Notes under the pieces: model-generated
The model's database searches: none
What the model saw: only the letters and a program-made list of their open reading frames with translations
Told to the model about the DNA's origin: nothing
Program-made: the position numbers and the translations under genes
Part shown: piece by piece, positions 23,902 through 32,418 of the stretch
Numbering within the stretch: position 1 is the first letter of the stretch
How the letters are laid out: every line of letters starts with the position of its first letter
Assembly: GCF_001746295.1 (NCBI RefSeq)
Contig: NZ_MJAH01000032.1
Coordinates: forward strand, 1 to 63,368
Length of the DNA stretch: 63,368 nt
Source: Streptomyces sp. LUP47B
Lineage (GTDB): Bacteria; Actinomycetota; Actinomycetes; Streptomycetales; Streptomycetaceae
Direction of reading: 5' to 3'

Positions 23902-24669
23902 TCAGGCTCCGATGGCGTGCAGGCCGCCGTCCACGTGGATGATCTCGCCGGTGGTCTTCGGGAACCAGTCGCTCAGCAGGGCGACGATGCCCTTGCCGGC
24001 CGGCTCCGGGTCCTTGAGGTCCCACTCCAGCGGGGAGCGGTTGTCCCACACGGCGGCCAGGTCGCTGAAGCCCGGGATGGACTTGGCGGCCATCGAGGCG
24101 AGCGGGCCGGCGGAGATGAGGTTGCAGCGGATGTTCTGCTTGCCCAGGTCGCGCGCGACGTACCGGCTGGTGGCCTCCAGGGCGGCCTTGGCCGGGCCCA
24201 TCCAGTCGTACTGCGGCCAGGCGTACTGCGCGTCGAAGGTGAGGCCGACGACCGAGCCGCCGTTCTGCATCAGCGGCAGGCAGGCCATGGTGAGCGACTT
24301 CAGGGAGTACGCCGAGACGTGCATGGCCGTGGCCACGGACTCGAACGGCGTGTTCAGGAAGTTGCCGCCGAGCGCGTCCTGCGGAGCGAAGCCGATGGAG
24401 TGCACGACGCCGTCGAGGCCGCCGAGCTCCTCGCCGACGATGTCGGCCAGTCGGCCGAGGTGCTCGTCGTTGGTCACGTCGAGCTCGATGACCTTGGTGG
24501 GCTTGGGAAGCTTCCTGGCGATGCGCTCGGTCAGCGTGGGCCGCGGGAACGCGGTCAGGATGATCTCGGCGCCCTGCTCCTGGGCCAGCTTGGCGGCGTG
24601 GAAGGCGATGGAGGACTCCATCAGCACACCGGTGATCAGGACGCGCTTGCCCTCGAGAATTCCACTCAT
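23902..24669 (-). CDS. fabI: Enoyl-[acyl-carrier-protein] reductase FabI
   Basis: This 255-residue NADH-dependent enoyl-ACP reductase completes each cycle of type II fatty-acid elongation. It opens with GKRVLITGVLMESSIAFHAA, the FabI/InhA cofactor motif. The active site is YDWMGPAKAALEA, a Tyr-x6-Lys arrangement. SIGFAPQDALGG and the substrate loop SAGPLASMAAKSIPGF are also typical; the loop resembles InhA. It follows fabG by 5 bases, so the two form one operon read leftwards. InhA-like enzymes are the isoniazid and triclosan targets in other actinobacteria. Confidence 0.96.
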   Translation of the reverse strand: MSGILEGKRVLITGVLMESSIAFHAAKLAQEQGAEIILTAFPRPTLTERIARKLPKPTKVIELDVTNDEHLGRLADIVGEELGGLDGVVHSIGFAPQDALGGNFLNTPFESVATAMHVSAYSLKSLTMACLPLMQNGGSVVGLTFDAQYAWPQYDWMGPAKAALEATSRYVARDLGKQNIRCNLISAGPLASMAAKSIPGFSDLAAVWDNRSPLEWDLKDPEPAGKGIVALLSDWFPKTTGEIIHVDGGLHAIGA

Positions 24670-24674
24670 GGTGT

Positions 24675-25379
24675 TCAGTGACCCATTCCCAGTCCGCCGT
24701 CAACGGGGATGACGGCTCCAGTGATGTACGAGGCGTCGTCCGAGGCCAGGAACCGCACCGTCGCGGCGACCTCCTCGGGCTGCGCGTAACGGCCGAGCGG
24801 CACCTGCTTCACGATGCCCTCGCGCTGCTCGTCGGTGAGCACCTTGGTCATGTCGGTGTCGACGAAGCCGGGCGCGACGACGTTGAAGGTGATGTTGCGC
24901 GAGCCCAGCTCACGGGCGAGGGAGCGCGCGAAGCCGACGAGGGCGGCCTTGGAGGCGGCGTAGTTGGCCTGTCCGGGGCCGCCGTAGAGGCCGACGACCG
25001 AGGAGATCAGGACGACCCGGCCCTTCTTGGCGCGCAGCATGCCGCGGTTGGCGCGCTTGACCACGCGGAAGGTACCGGTGAGGTTGGTGTCGACGACCGA
25101 GGTGAAGTCCTCCTCGGACATCCGCATCAGGAGCTGGTCCTTGGTGATGCCGGCGTTGGCGATCAGGACCTCGACCGGGCCGTGCTCGGCCTCGATCTCC
25201 TTGTAGGCCTGCTCCACCTGCTCGGTGTCGGTGATGTCGCACTTGACCGCGAGGAAGCGGGCCGGCGGCTCACCCGAGCGGTACGTGATCGCGACCTTGT
25301 CGCCGGCGTCGGCGAATGCTTGGGCGATGGCGAGGCCGATGCCCCGGTTGCCTCCGGTGACGAGAACCGAGCGGCTCAA
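24675..25379 (-). CDS. fabG: 3-oxoacyl-[acyl-carrier-protein] reductase FabG
   Basis: This 234-residue NADPH-dependent reductase acts at the ketone step of fatty-acid elongation. The Rossmann motif is TGGNRGIG. NAGITKDQLL and the catalytic SSVVGLYGGPGQANYAASKA (Ser, Tyr, Lys) follow. It ends with ITGAVIPVDGGLGMGH. The TTG start at 25379 (LSRSVLVTGG) is preferred: GGAAAGGGTG lies 5-14 bases upstream and known FabG proteins begin at this point. A longer version from ATG 25409 would add ten odd residues. FabI follows directly. Confidence 0.95.
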   Translation of the reverse strand: MSRSVLVTGGNRGIGLAIAQAFADAGDKVAITYRSGEPPARFLAVKCDITDTEQVEQAYKEIEAEHGPVEVLIANAGITKDQLLMRMSEEDFTSVVDTNLTGTFRVVKRANRGMLRAKKGRVVLISSVVGLYGGPGQANYAASKAALVGFARSLARELGSRNITFNVVAPGFVDTDMTKVLTDEQREGIVKQVPLGRYAQPEEVAATVRFLASDDASYITGAVIPVDGGLGMGH

Positions 25380-25629
25380 CGGATCACCCTTTCCATAGGG
25401 GTCTGACACATCCGCCCGAGCACGTGGATGACAGGCGGCTTCCCCGAAAACCTATCGGGCCGGTCGCTGTCGGGGACATTCGGGCACCGACAGTGGCTTA
25501 CGGGACTCGCTGTCGGGTCCCTACAGAAAGTTGCCGGCAGCGGTCACAAACGTGTGGTCTGCGCACCGGTCGCCGCGACATGATCGGGGCAGCCCTTCGC
25601 CCACCTCATGCCCACAGGAAGAGACCCAG

Positions 25630-27153
25630 GTGCCTCATACCATCGACGAAGCCTTCACAGCGCTTCCCCTACGTGCCCTCGCCGACGCCGCGCTGGCACG
25701 CGCGCGTGCGCTCGGCGCCGAGCACGCGGACTTCCGGTTCGAGCGGGTGCGCAGCGCGTCCTGGCGCCTCAGGGACGCCAAGCCCTCCGGGTCCTCGGAC
25801 ACCACCGACCTCGGGTACGCGGTGCGGGTCGTCCACGGCGGCACCTGGGGCTTCGCGTCCGGCGTGGACCTGACCCTGGACGCCGCCGCCAAGGTCGCCT
25901 CGCAGGCCGTGGCCATGGCGAAGCTCTCCGCCCAGGTGATCCGCGCGGCCGGGTCCGACGAGCGTGTGCAGCTGGCCGGGGAGCCCGTGCACGCCGACCG
26001 TACGTGGATCTCGTCGTACGAGATCGATCCGTTCTCCGTGCCCGACGAGGAGAAGGCGGCGCTGCTCGCGGACTGGAGCGCTCGGCTGCTGGCGGCGGAC
26101 GGGGTCAACCACGTCGACGCGTCGCTGCTCACCGTGCACGAGAACAAGTTCTACGCAGACACCGCCGGCACGGTGACCACGCAGCAGCGGGTCCGGCTGC
26201 ACCCGCAGCTGACCGCGGTGTCCGTCGACGATTCCAGTGGCGAGTTCGACTCGATGCGGACCATCGCGCCGCCGGTCGGCCGCGGCTGGGAGTACCTCAC
26301 GGGCACCGGCTGGGACTGGGAGAGCGAGCTGGAGCAGATCCCGGAGCTGCTCGCCGAGAAGATGCGGGCGCCCAGTGTCGAGGCGAGCCTGTACGACCTC
26401 GTCGTCGACCCGTCGAACCTGTGGCTGACGATCCACGAGTCCATCGGGCACGCCACCGAGCTGGACCGCGCGCTCGGCTACGAGGCGGCCTACGCCGGCA
26501 CCTCCTTCGCCACCTTCGACCAGCTCGGCAAGCTCAGGTACGGCTCCGAGCTGATGAACGTCACCGGTGACCGCACCGCCGAGCACGGCCTCGCGACCAT
26601 CGGCTACGACGACGAGGGCGTCGAGGGCCAATCCTGGGACCTGGTGAAGGACGGCACCCTCGTCGGCTACCAGCTGGACCGCCGGATCGCGAAGCTGACG
26701 GGGTTCGAGCGCTCCAACGGGTGCGCCTACGCCGACTCCCCCGGGCACGTGCCCGTGCAGCGCATGGCCAACGTGTCGCTCCAGCCCGACCCGGCCGGGA
26801 TGTCGACCGAGGACCTCATCGGGAGCGTGGACCGCGGCATCTATGTCGTCGGGGACCGGTCCTGGTCGATCGACATGCAGCGCTACAACTTCCAGTTCAC
26901 CGGCCAGCGGTTCTTCAGGATCGAGAACGGGCGGATCACCGGGCAGCTGCGGGACGTCGCCTACCAGGCGACCACCACCGACTTCTGGGGCTCGATGGCC
27001 GCGGTGGGCGGCCCGCAGACCTATGTCCTCGGCGGCGCCTTCAACTGCGGCAAGGCCCAGCCCGGCCAGGTCGCGGCCGTCTCGCACGGCTGCCCGTCGG
27101 CCCTCTTCAAGGGCGTCAACATTCTGAACACCACTCAGGAGGCCGGTCGATGA
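25630..27153 (+). CDS. TldD-family metalloprotease subunit
   Basis: This 507-residue TldD/PmbA protein is the catalytic half of a heterodimeric zinc protease that degrades unfolded or modified peptides. The zinc motif HExxxH is at His269-His274 (LTIHESIGHATELDRAL). A later Cys in GAFNCGKAQPGQ is the expected third ligand. Streptomyces members are cytoplasmic, and no signal peptide is visible. The GTG start is set by AGGAAGAG upstream. Its stop codon overlaps the start of the partner gene by ATGA. The DNA early in the gene contains one copy of the 12-bp palindrome. Confidence 0.94.
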   Translation: MPHTIDEAFTALPLRALADAALARARALGAEHADFRFERVRSASWRLRDAKPSGSSDTTDLGYAVRVVHGGTWGFASGVDLTLDAAAKVASQAVAMAKLSAQVIRAAGSDERVQLAGEPVHADRTWISSYEIDPFSVPDEEKAALLADWSARLLAADGVNHVDASLLTVHENKFYADTAGTVTTQQRVRLHPQLTAVSVDDSSGEFDSMRTIAPPVGRGWEYLTGTGWDWESELEQIPELLAEKMRAPSVEASLYDLVVDPSNLWLTIHESIGHATELDRALGYEAAYAGTSFATFDQLGKLRYGSELMNVTGDRTAEHGLATIGYDDEGVEGQSWDLVKDGTLVGYQLDRRIAKLTGFERSNGCAYADSPGHVPVQRMANVSLQPDPAGMSTEDLIGSVDRGIYVVGDRSWSIDMQRYNFQFTGQRFFRIENGRITGQLRDVAYQATTTDFWGSMAAVGGPQTYVLGGAFNCGKAQPGQVAAVSHGCPSALFKGVNILNTTQEAGR

Positions 27154-28544
27154 GCGCCCGCACCAACAAGCCGCACGAAATCGTCGAGCGGGCCCTCGCG
27201 CTGTCCCGGGCCGACGGCTGTGTCGTGATCGCCGACGAGCAGTCGACCGCCAACCTGCGCTGGGCGGGCAACGCGCTCACCACGAACGGCGTCACGCGCG
27301 GGCGCACGCTCACGGTCGTCGCGACCGTCGACGGCAAGGAGGGCACCGCCTCCGGCGTGGTCTCCCGGTCCGCGGTGACCGCGGACGAGCTGGAGCCGCT
27401 GGTGCGGGCCGCGGAGGCCGCCGCACGCGGTGCCGCGCCCGCGGAGGACGCCCAGCCGCTGGTCACGGGTGTACCGGAGTCCCCGGACTTCACGGACGCG
27501 CCCGCCGAGACCTCCTCGGCGGTCTTCGCCGACTTCGCGCCGGCGCTCGGCGAGTCCTTCGCACGCGCGCGTGCGGGCGGCCGCGAGCTCTACGGCTTCG
27601 CCAACCACGAGCTCGTGTCGACGTATGTGGGCACGTCCACGGGGCTGCGGCTGCGCCACGACCAGCCCAACGGCACGCTGGAGCTCAACGCCAAGTCGCC
27701 GGACCGGACCCGCTCGGCCTGGGCCGGACGCTCCACCCGGGACTTCAAGGACGTCGACCCGGCGGCGCTGGACGCCGAGCTCGCCGTACGCCTGGGATGG
27801 GCCGAGCGGCGCCACCAGCTGCCCGCCGGGCGGTACGAGACGCTGCTGCCGCCGACCGCGGTCGCCGACCTGCTGATCTACCAGCTGTGGTCGGCGTCGG
27901 GCCGGGACGCGGCCGAGGGGCGGACGGTGTTCTCCAAGCCGGGCGGCGGCACCCGGGTCGGCGAGCGGCTGACCGAGCTGCCGCTGACCCTGCGCAGCGA
28001 CCCGAACGAGCCGGGCCTGGAATCCGCGCCCTTCGTGGTCGCGCACTCCTCCGGGGGCGACCAGTCGGTGTTCGACAACGGTCTGCCGGTCGCCGCCACC
28101 GACTGGATCCGGCAGGGCGAGCTGGCGCATCTGATGACGACCCGGCACAGCGCGGGCCTGACCGGGCTGCCCGTCGCCCCGGCGGCCGGCAGCCTCGTCC
28201 TCGACGGAGGCTCGGACCTGTCGCTGGAGGAGATGGTCGCGAACACCACGCGCGGGCTGCTGCTGACCTGCCTCTGGTACATCCGCGAGGTCGACCCGGC
28301 CACCCTGCTGCTCACCGGGCTGACCCGGGACGGCGTGTACCTCGTCGAGAATGGCGAGGTGACCGGCGAGGTCAACAACTTCCGGTTCAACGAGTCGCCG
28401 GTCGGCCTGCTGGGGCGGGCGACGGAGGCGGGGCGGACGGAGAAGACGCTGCCGAGGGAGTGGAGCGACTACTTCACCAGGGCCGCGATGCCGGCGCTGC
28501 GGGTGCCGGATTTCAATATGAGTTCTGTCAGTCAGGGCGTATAA
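27150..28544 (+). CDS. TldE/PmbA-family protease partner
   Basis: This 464-residue protein belongs to the same PmbA/TldD fold but lacks the HExxxH motif, as expected for the non-catalytic TldE partner. Recognisable blocks are GCVVIADEQSTANLRWAGN, FVVAHSSGGDQS and the C-terminal EVTGEVNNFRFNESPVGLL. It overlaps tldD by four bases and is surely co-translated. The heterodimer is known to process peptides such as microcin precursors in E. coli; in actinomycetes the targets are unknown. TyrS follows 57 bases later on the same strand. Confidence 0.93.
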   Translation: MSARTNKPHEIVERALALSRADGCVVIADEQSTANLRWAGNALTTNGVTRGRTLTVVATVDGKEGTASGVVSRSAVTADELEPLVRAAEAAARGAAPAEDAQPLVTGVPESPDFTDAPAETSSAVFADFAPALGESFARARAGGRELYGFANHELVSTYVGTSTGLRLRHDQPNGTLELNAKSPDRTRSAWAGRSTRDFKDVDPAALDAELAVRLGWAERRHQLPAGRYETLLPPTAVADLLIYQLWSASGRDAAEGRTVFSKPGGGTRVGERLTELPLTLRSDPNEPGLESAPFVVAHSSGGDQSVFDNGLPVAATDWIRQGELAHLMTTRHSAGLTGLPVAPAAGSLVLDGGSDLSLEEMVANTTRGLLLTCLWYIREVDPATLLLTGLTRDGVYLVENGEVTGEVNNFRFNESPVGLLGRATEAGRTEKTLPREWSDYFTRAAMPALRVPDFNMSSVSQGV

Positions 28545-28601
28545 CCTCGTAGCCGGTAGTCACTCGACTGCCCGAGGACCTTTCGAGGAGATACGAGAAC
28601 C

Positions 28602-29870
28602 GTGACGGACATCGTCGACGAGCTGAAGTGGCGTGGGCTGTGGGCCCTGTCCACTGACGAGGACGCTTTGCGCAAGGCGCTCGCGGACGGTCCCGTCACG
28701 TTCTATTGCGGTTTCGACCCCACGGCGGCCAGCCTGCACGTCGGTCACCTGGTGCAGGTCCTCACCATGCGCCGGCTCCAGCAGGCGGGTCTGCGTCCGC
28801 TCGCGCTGGTGGGCGGCGCGACCGGCCAGATCGGCGACCCGCGTCCCACGGCGGAGCGCACGCTGAACGACCCGGAGACGGTCGCGAACTGGGTCTCCCG
28901 GCTGCGCTCGCAGATCGAGCCGTTCCTGTCCTTCGAGGGCGAGAACGCCGCGGTCATGGTGAACAACCTGGACTGGACGGCCGGGATGTCGGCCATCGAG
29001 TTCCTGCGGGACATCGGCAAGCACTTCCGCGTCAACAAGATGCTCACCAAGGACTCGGTCGCGCGCCGGCTGGAGTCCCAGGAGGGCATCAGCTACACGG
29101 AGTTCAGCTACCAGCTGCTCCAGGGCATGGACTTCCTTGAGCTGTACCGGCGGTACGGCTGCACGCTGCAGCAGGGCGGCAGCGACCAGTGGGGCAACCT
29201 CACGGCGGGGCTCGACCTGATCCACAAGCTGGAGCCCGAGGCCGAGGCGCACTGTCTCGCGACGCCGCTGATGGTCAAGGCGGACGGCACCAAGTTCGGC
29301 AAGACCGAGGGCGGCGCCGTCTGGCTCGACCCGGAGATGACGACGCCGTACGCGTTCTACCAGTTCTGGCTGAACGTGGACGACCGGGACATCTCGACGT
29401 ACCTGCGCATCCTGTCCTTCCGGTCCCGCGAGGAGCTCGAGGAGCTGGAGAAGCAGACCGAGGAGCGTCCGCAGGCCCGGGCCGCGCAGCGGGCGCTGGC
29501 GGAGGAGCTGACGACGCTGGTGCACGGCGCCGACCAGACGGCCGCCGTGATCGCCGCGAGCCGTGCCCTGTTCGGGCAGGGTGAGCTGGCGGAGCTGGAC
29601 GAGAAGACGCTGACCGCGGCGCTCTCGGAGGTGCCGCACATCCGGGTCGCCGAGCTCGGTGCCGTCGTGGATCTGTTCGCGGAGGTGGGACTCGTGGCCA
29701 GCAAGTCGGCCGCGCGGCGGACGGTGAAGGAGGGCGGGGCCTACGTGAACAACGTCAAGGTGTCGGCCGAGGACGCGGTGGTCGCCAAGGAGGACCTGCT
29801 TCACGGTCGCTGGCTGGTGCTGCGCCGGGGCAAGAAGAACCTGGCCGCGGTCGAGGTCACCTCGGCCTAG
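28602..29870 (+). CDS. tyrS: Tyrosyl-tRNA synthetase
   Basis: This 422-residue class I aminoacyl-tRNA synthetase charges tRNA-Tyr. The HIGH-type motif is HVGH (residues 46-49) in AASLHVGHLVQVL. The KMSKS-type motif is KFGKT (231-235). The tyrosine-binding QGGSDQWGNLTAG is intact. A C-terminal S4 RNA-binding domain follows (about 355-420). The GTG start follows GAGGAGAT. The gap to the preceding tldE gene is short, so no T-box riboswitch precedes it. A strong terminator follows. Confidence 0.98.
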   Translation: MTDIVDELKWRGLWALSTDEDALRKALADGPVTFYCGFDPTAASLHVGHLVQVLTMRRLQQAGLRPLALVGGATGQIGDPRPTAERTLNDPETVANWVSRLRSQIEPFLSFEGENAAVMVNNLDWTAGMSAIEFLRDIGKHFRVNKMLTKDSVARRLESQEGISYTEFSYQLLQGMDFLELYRRYGCTLQQGGSDQWGNLTAGLDLIHKLEPEAEAHCLATPLMVKADGTKFGKTEGGAVWLDPEMTTPYAFYQFWLNVDDRDISTYLRILSFRSREELEELEKQTEERPQARAAQRALAEELTTLVHGADQTAAVIAASRALFGQGELAELDEKTLTAALSEVPHIRVAELGAVVDLFAEVGLVASKSAARRTVKEGGAYVNNVKVSAEDAVVAKEDLLHGRWLVLRRGKKNLAAVEVTSA

Positions 29871-29885
29871 GTCCTGAGCACGGCA

Positions 29886-29921
29886 GAAGGGGGCGCCTCT
29901 CCCGAGGGAGGGCGCCCCTTC
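29886..29921 (+). terminator. Terminator after tyrS
   Basis: AAGGGGGCGCC and GGGCGCCCCTT are arms of a nearly perfect hairpin followed by CGTCG. It sits 16 bases past the tyrS stop and just before the convergent GlsB-like gene, so it can serve both. Confidence 0.75.
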
Positions 29922-29933
29922 GTCGTACGGCTC

Positions 29934-30215
29934 TCAGGTCCGCCGCTGTTTCCTCTTGCCCAGCGTCGCCATGTAGAGCATGTCGCCGAAGCCGACGATG
30001 ATGATCGCGGCGATGAGCTGGAAGACGTGGCGGCTCCAGTCGATGCCGGGGGTCTCGTCCACGCCGAACCCGCGTGCCATGGCGTTGCCGGCGACGGCGC
30101 CGAGCATGCCGAAGATGGTGGTCAGCCAGAGGGGGCTGTGCTGTTTCCCGGGGATGATCGCCTTCGCGATGAGGCCCAGCACGAATCCCACGATGATCGC
30201 CCACAACCAGCCCAT
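29934..30215 (-). CDS. GlsB/YeaQ/YmgE-family stress membrane protein
   Basis: This 93-residue protein has three membrane helices (WLWAIIVGFVLGLIAKAI, LTTIFGMLGAVAGNAMA and FQLIAAIIIVGFGDML). The Gly-rich IIPGKQ and GAVAGN segments are the family hallmarks. The family is induced by envelope and acid stress in several bacteria, but its function is unknown. The C-terminus is basic (GKRKQRRT). GGAGGCAGCC precedes the start. The gene stands alone. Confidence 0.9.
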   Translation of the reverse strand: MGWLWAIIVGFVLGLIAKAIIPGKQHSPLWLTTIFGMLGAVAGNAMARGFGVDETPGIDWSRHVFQLIAAIIIVGFGDMLYMATLGKRKQRRT

Positions 30216-30462
30216 GGCTGCCTCCTCGTGCGGCTCGACGTGAGCATTACGGCAAGTGTCGGTCCGTTCGGGCTACGCCGCATGCCGGGCACGGCCGTAC
30301 GTGCCGGGAGCGAGCCCGTTCGCCCAGGCGGGAGGTGCCCCGGTCTCGTAGACGGCGCAGACGCGGCGTAACGTGGAAGCTGTCCGGGCCCGGTACCTCC
30401 ACCGGGTACGGAGTGGTTGCGGGGAACGGGGAGAGTCCGATGCGGGCGGATGGTGGAATGTG

Positions 30463-30861
30463 ATGCGGAAGCAGCATGGCGGCGGCAGCGCCCAGGTGTT
30501 CCGGATCACCGGAGCCAGGACGAGCCTTCAGGAGGACGTGCGCGGACGTCAGCGCCGGTACGTCATCTCGATGACGGTGCGTACGATTTCCGTGGTGCTC
30601 GCGGCCACGCTCTGGAACGTCGAACGGCATGTCGCGATCGTGGCGCTGGTGCTCGGGGCGGTTCTGCCCTATATCGCCGTCGTCATCGCCAACGCGGGGC
30701 GGGAGAACGCGCCCTCACTGCCGACGACCTTCGTGACCGCACCGACCCCGCCGATGATCATGCCGCCGCGAGCCGATGACGACTTCGCGGAACCCGTGCC
30801 GGAAGGCGGTGCGGGCGGGGCGGCGTCGGGTGCGCGGGGGGAACCGCGCGAGCGGACGTGA
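30463..30861 (+). CDS. DUF3099 membrane protein
   Basis: This 132-residue protein has a domain typical of DUF3099: VFRITGARTSLQEDVRGRQR followed by two membrane helices at about 38-80 (YVISMTVRTISVVLAATLW; VAIVALVLGAVLPYIAVVIA). The C-terminal tail is Pro/Ala/Gly-rich and probably disordered. No function is known for the family, which is confined to actinobacteria. The ATG at 30463 is chosen because the domain starts there; upstream codons have no homology signal. Confidence 0.8.
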   Translation: MRKQHGGGSAQVFRITGARTSLQEDVRGRQRRYVISMTVRTISVVLAATLWNVERHVAIVALVLGAVLPYIAVVIANAGRENAPSLPTTFVTAPTPPMIMPPRADDDFAEPVPEGGAGGAASGARGEPRERT

Positions 30862-30984
30862 CAGGTGTTCCCGGCACCAAGCTCAAGAAAAGCTCAGATC
30901 AATCATGTTGTTCCAGTGCCGGGCCAAGGGTTACCCGTGACATACTTCGTACGCGCTCCGCATCCCCCGTCGGAGCGACAGACC

Positions 30985-31027
30985 GACGCCGGGCAGCTCC
31001 CCCCGTGGCTGCTCGGCGTCGCCTTTT
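30985..31027 (+). terminator. Terminator or attenuator ahead of the small zinc protein gene
   Basis: GACGCCGGGCAGC and GCTGCTCGGCGTC form a strong hairpin with one mismatch and a 10-base loop. It is followed by GCCTTTTCC. It lies 124 bases after the DUF3099 stop but only 25 bases before the next start codon. It may therefore be an attenuator of the downstream gene rather than only the end of the upstream one. Confidence 0.55.
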
Positions 31028-31051
31028 CCCCCCGCTTGTGAGACGAAATCC

Positions 31052-31270
31052 GTGAGTGACGAGACCCCGATCTGCTCCGCGAAGGGCTGCCGCGAAGACG
31101 CCGAGTGGGTGCTCGCGTGGAACAACCCGAAGATCCACACGCCGGAGCGGCGCAAGACGTGGCTGGCCTGTGAGGAGCACCGGGAGCATCTGTCGCAGTT
31201 CCTCGGGGTGCGGGGCTTCCTCAAGGATGTCGTGAAGTTCGAGGACTGGAAGGCGCCCGAAGGGGCCTAG
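31052..31270 (+). CDS. Small zinc-binding-type protein
   Basis: This 72-residue cytoplasmic protein has a Cys/His set: CSAKGC near the N-terminus, then WLACEEHREHL. It looks like a small zinc ribbon. Conserved tryptophans surround it (AEWVLAWNNPKIHTPERRKT). I recall conserved Streptomyces proteins of this type with no known role. No ribosome-binding site precedes the GTG start. It may depend on the hairpin at 30985 or be leaderless. It is convergent with moaA, whose stop lies 2 bases past its own. Confidence 0.8.
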   Translation: MSDETPICSAKGCREDAEWVLAWNNPKIHTPERRKTWLACEEHREHLSQFLGVRGFLKDVVKFEDWKAPEGA

Positions 31271-31272
31271 CC

Positions 31273-32262
31273 CTAGCCGCCGATCGCCGACATGGGCCGG
31301 TCCGGCTGGACGAACGTCGGGTCGTCCAGGCCCGCTCCCGCCTTCTTGCCCCACATCGCCTCGCGCCAGATTCGGGCGACCTCCTCGTCACCGGCGTCGG
31401 AGCGCAGTGCCGCTCGGAGGTCCGTCTCCTCGCGGGCGAAGAGGCAGTTGCGTACCTGGCCGTCGGCTGTGAGGCGGGTGCGGTCGCAGGCCGCGCAGAA
31501 CGGGCGGGTGACGGAGGCGATGACACCCACTACGTGAGGACCGCCGTTCACTGTCCAGCGTTCCGCGGGGGCTGAGCCGCGCTTCTCCGAGCCCTCCTCG
31601 GTGAGGTCGAACCGGGTGCGCAGGGAGGTCAGGATGTCCCCGGCGGTGATCATGCCGTCGCGCTTCCAGCCGTGCTGGGCGTCCAGGGGCATCTGTTCGA
31701 TGAAGCGCAGCTCGTAGTCGTGCTCCACGGCCCAGGCGAGGAGGTCGGGGGCCTCGTCGTCGTTCAGGCCGGGCATCAGGACGGAGTTGACCTTGACCGG
31801 GGTCAGGCCCGCCTCGCGGGCGGCGTCCAGGCCCTCCAGGACGTCCTGGTGGCGGTTGCGGCGGGTGAGGGTCTTGAAGACGTCCGGACGCAGGGTGTCC
31901 AGGGAGACGTTGACCCGGTCCAGGCCGGCGGCCTTCAGGGCTTTCGCCGTGCGCTTGAGGCCGATGCCGTTGGTGGTGAGGGACATCTGGGGGCGCGGCT
32001 CAAGAGCCGCGACGCGCTCGACGATGCCGACCAGGCCGGGGCGCAGCAGGGGCTCACCGCCGGTGAAGCGGACCTCCTCGATCCCGAGGGAGGTCACGGC
32101 TATGTCGATCAGGCGGACGATCTCGTCGTCGGTGAGCAGATCGGGCTTGGCCAGCCACTGCAGGCCCTCTTCCGGCATGCAGTACGTGCACCGCAGATTG
32201 CAGCGGTCGGTCAGCGAGACTCTCAGGTCGGTGGCCACCCGGCCGTAGGTGTCGATGAGCAC
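31273..32262 (-). CDS. moaA: GTP 3',8-cyclase MoaA
   Basis: This 329-residue radical SAM enzyme makes 3',8-cyclo-GTP, the first step of molybdenum cofactor synthesis. The SAM cluster motif is Cys21, Cys25, Cys28 in DRCNLRCTYCMPE. The C-terminal cluster cysteines are in PFCAACDRTRLTADGQVRNC. The protein ends in the activating Gly-Gly. Other Moco genes are not in this window. Start and length agree with the family. It sits downstream of the long hairpin at 32372. Confidence 0.97.
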   Translation of the reverse strand: MLIDTYGRVATDLRVSLTDRCNLRCTYCMPEEGLQWLAKPDLLTDDEIVRLIDIAVTSLGIEEVRFTGGEPLLRPGLVGIVERVAALEPRPQMSLTTNGIGLKRTAKALKAAGLDRVNVSLDTLRPDVFKTLTRRNRHQDVLEGLDAAREAGLTPVKVNSVLMPGLNDDEAPDLLAWAVEHDYELRFIEQMPLDAQHGWKRDGMITAGDILTSLRTRFDLTEEGSEKRGSAPAERWTVNGGPHVVGVIASVTRPFCAACDRTRLTADGQVRNCLFAREETDLRAALRSDAGDEEVARIWREAMWGKKAGAGLDDPTFVQPDRPMSAIGG

Positions 32263-32371
32263 GTGGGCCCCCTCCCTCGTCGCGGATCAGTGCCGACTCC
32301 ATCGGTTTCCGTCACTTGCGAGCCTACGTGACGTCGCTGACAACGACAGTGCCCGATCCCACGACGTACGA

Positions 32372-32407
32372 AGCGGCCGTGTCGTAGAGATCTACGACAC
32401 GGCCGCT
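32372..32407. terminator. Perfect 16-bp inverted repeat between moaA and the symporter gene
   Basis: AGCGGCCGTGTCGTAG, a 4-base loop AGAT, and the exact reverse complement make a very stable hairpin. It lies 12 bases beyond the symporter stop on the minus strand, so it probably terminates that operon before moaA. It has no T-tract. Confidence 0.7.
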
Positions 32408-32418
32408 CCGGGGGCGTG

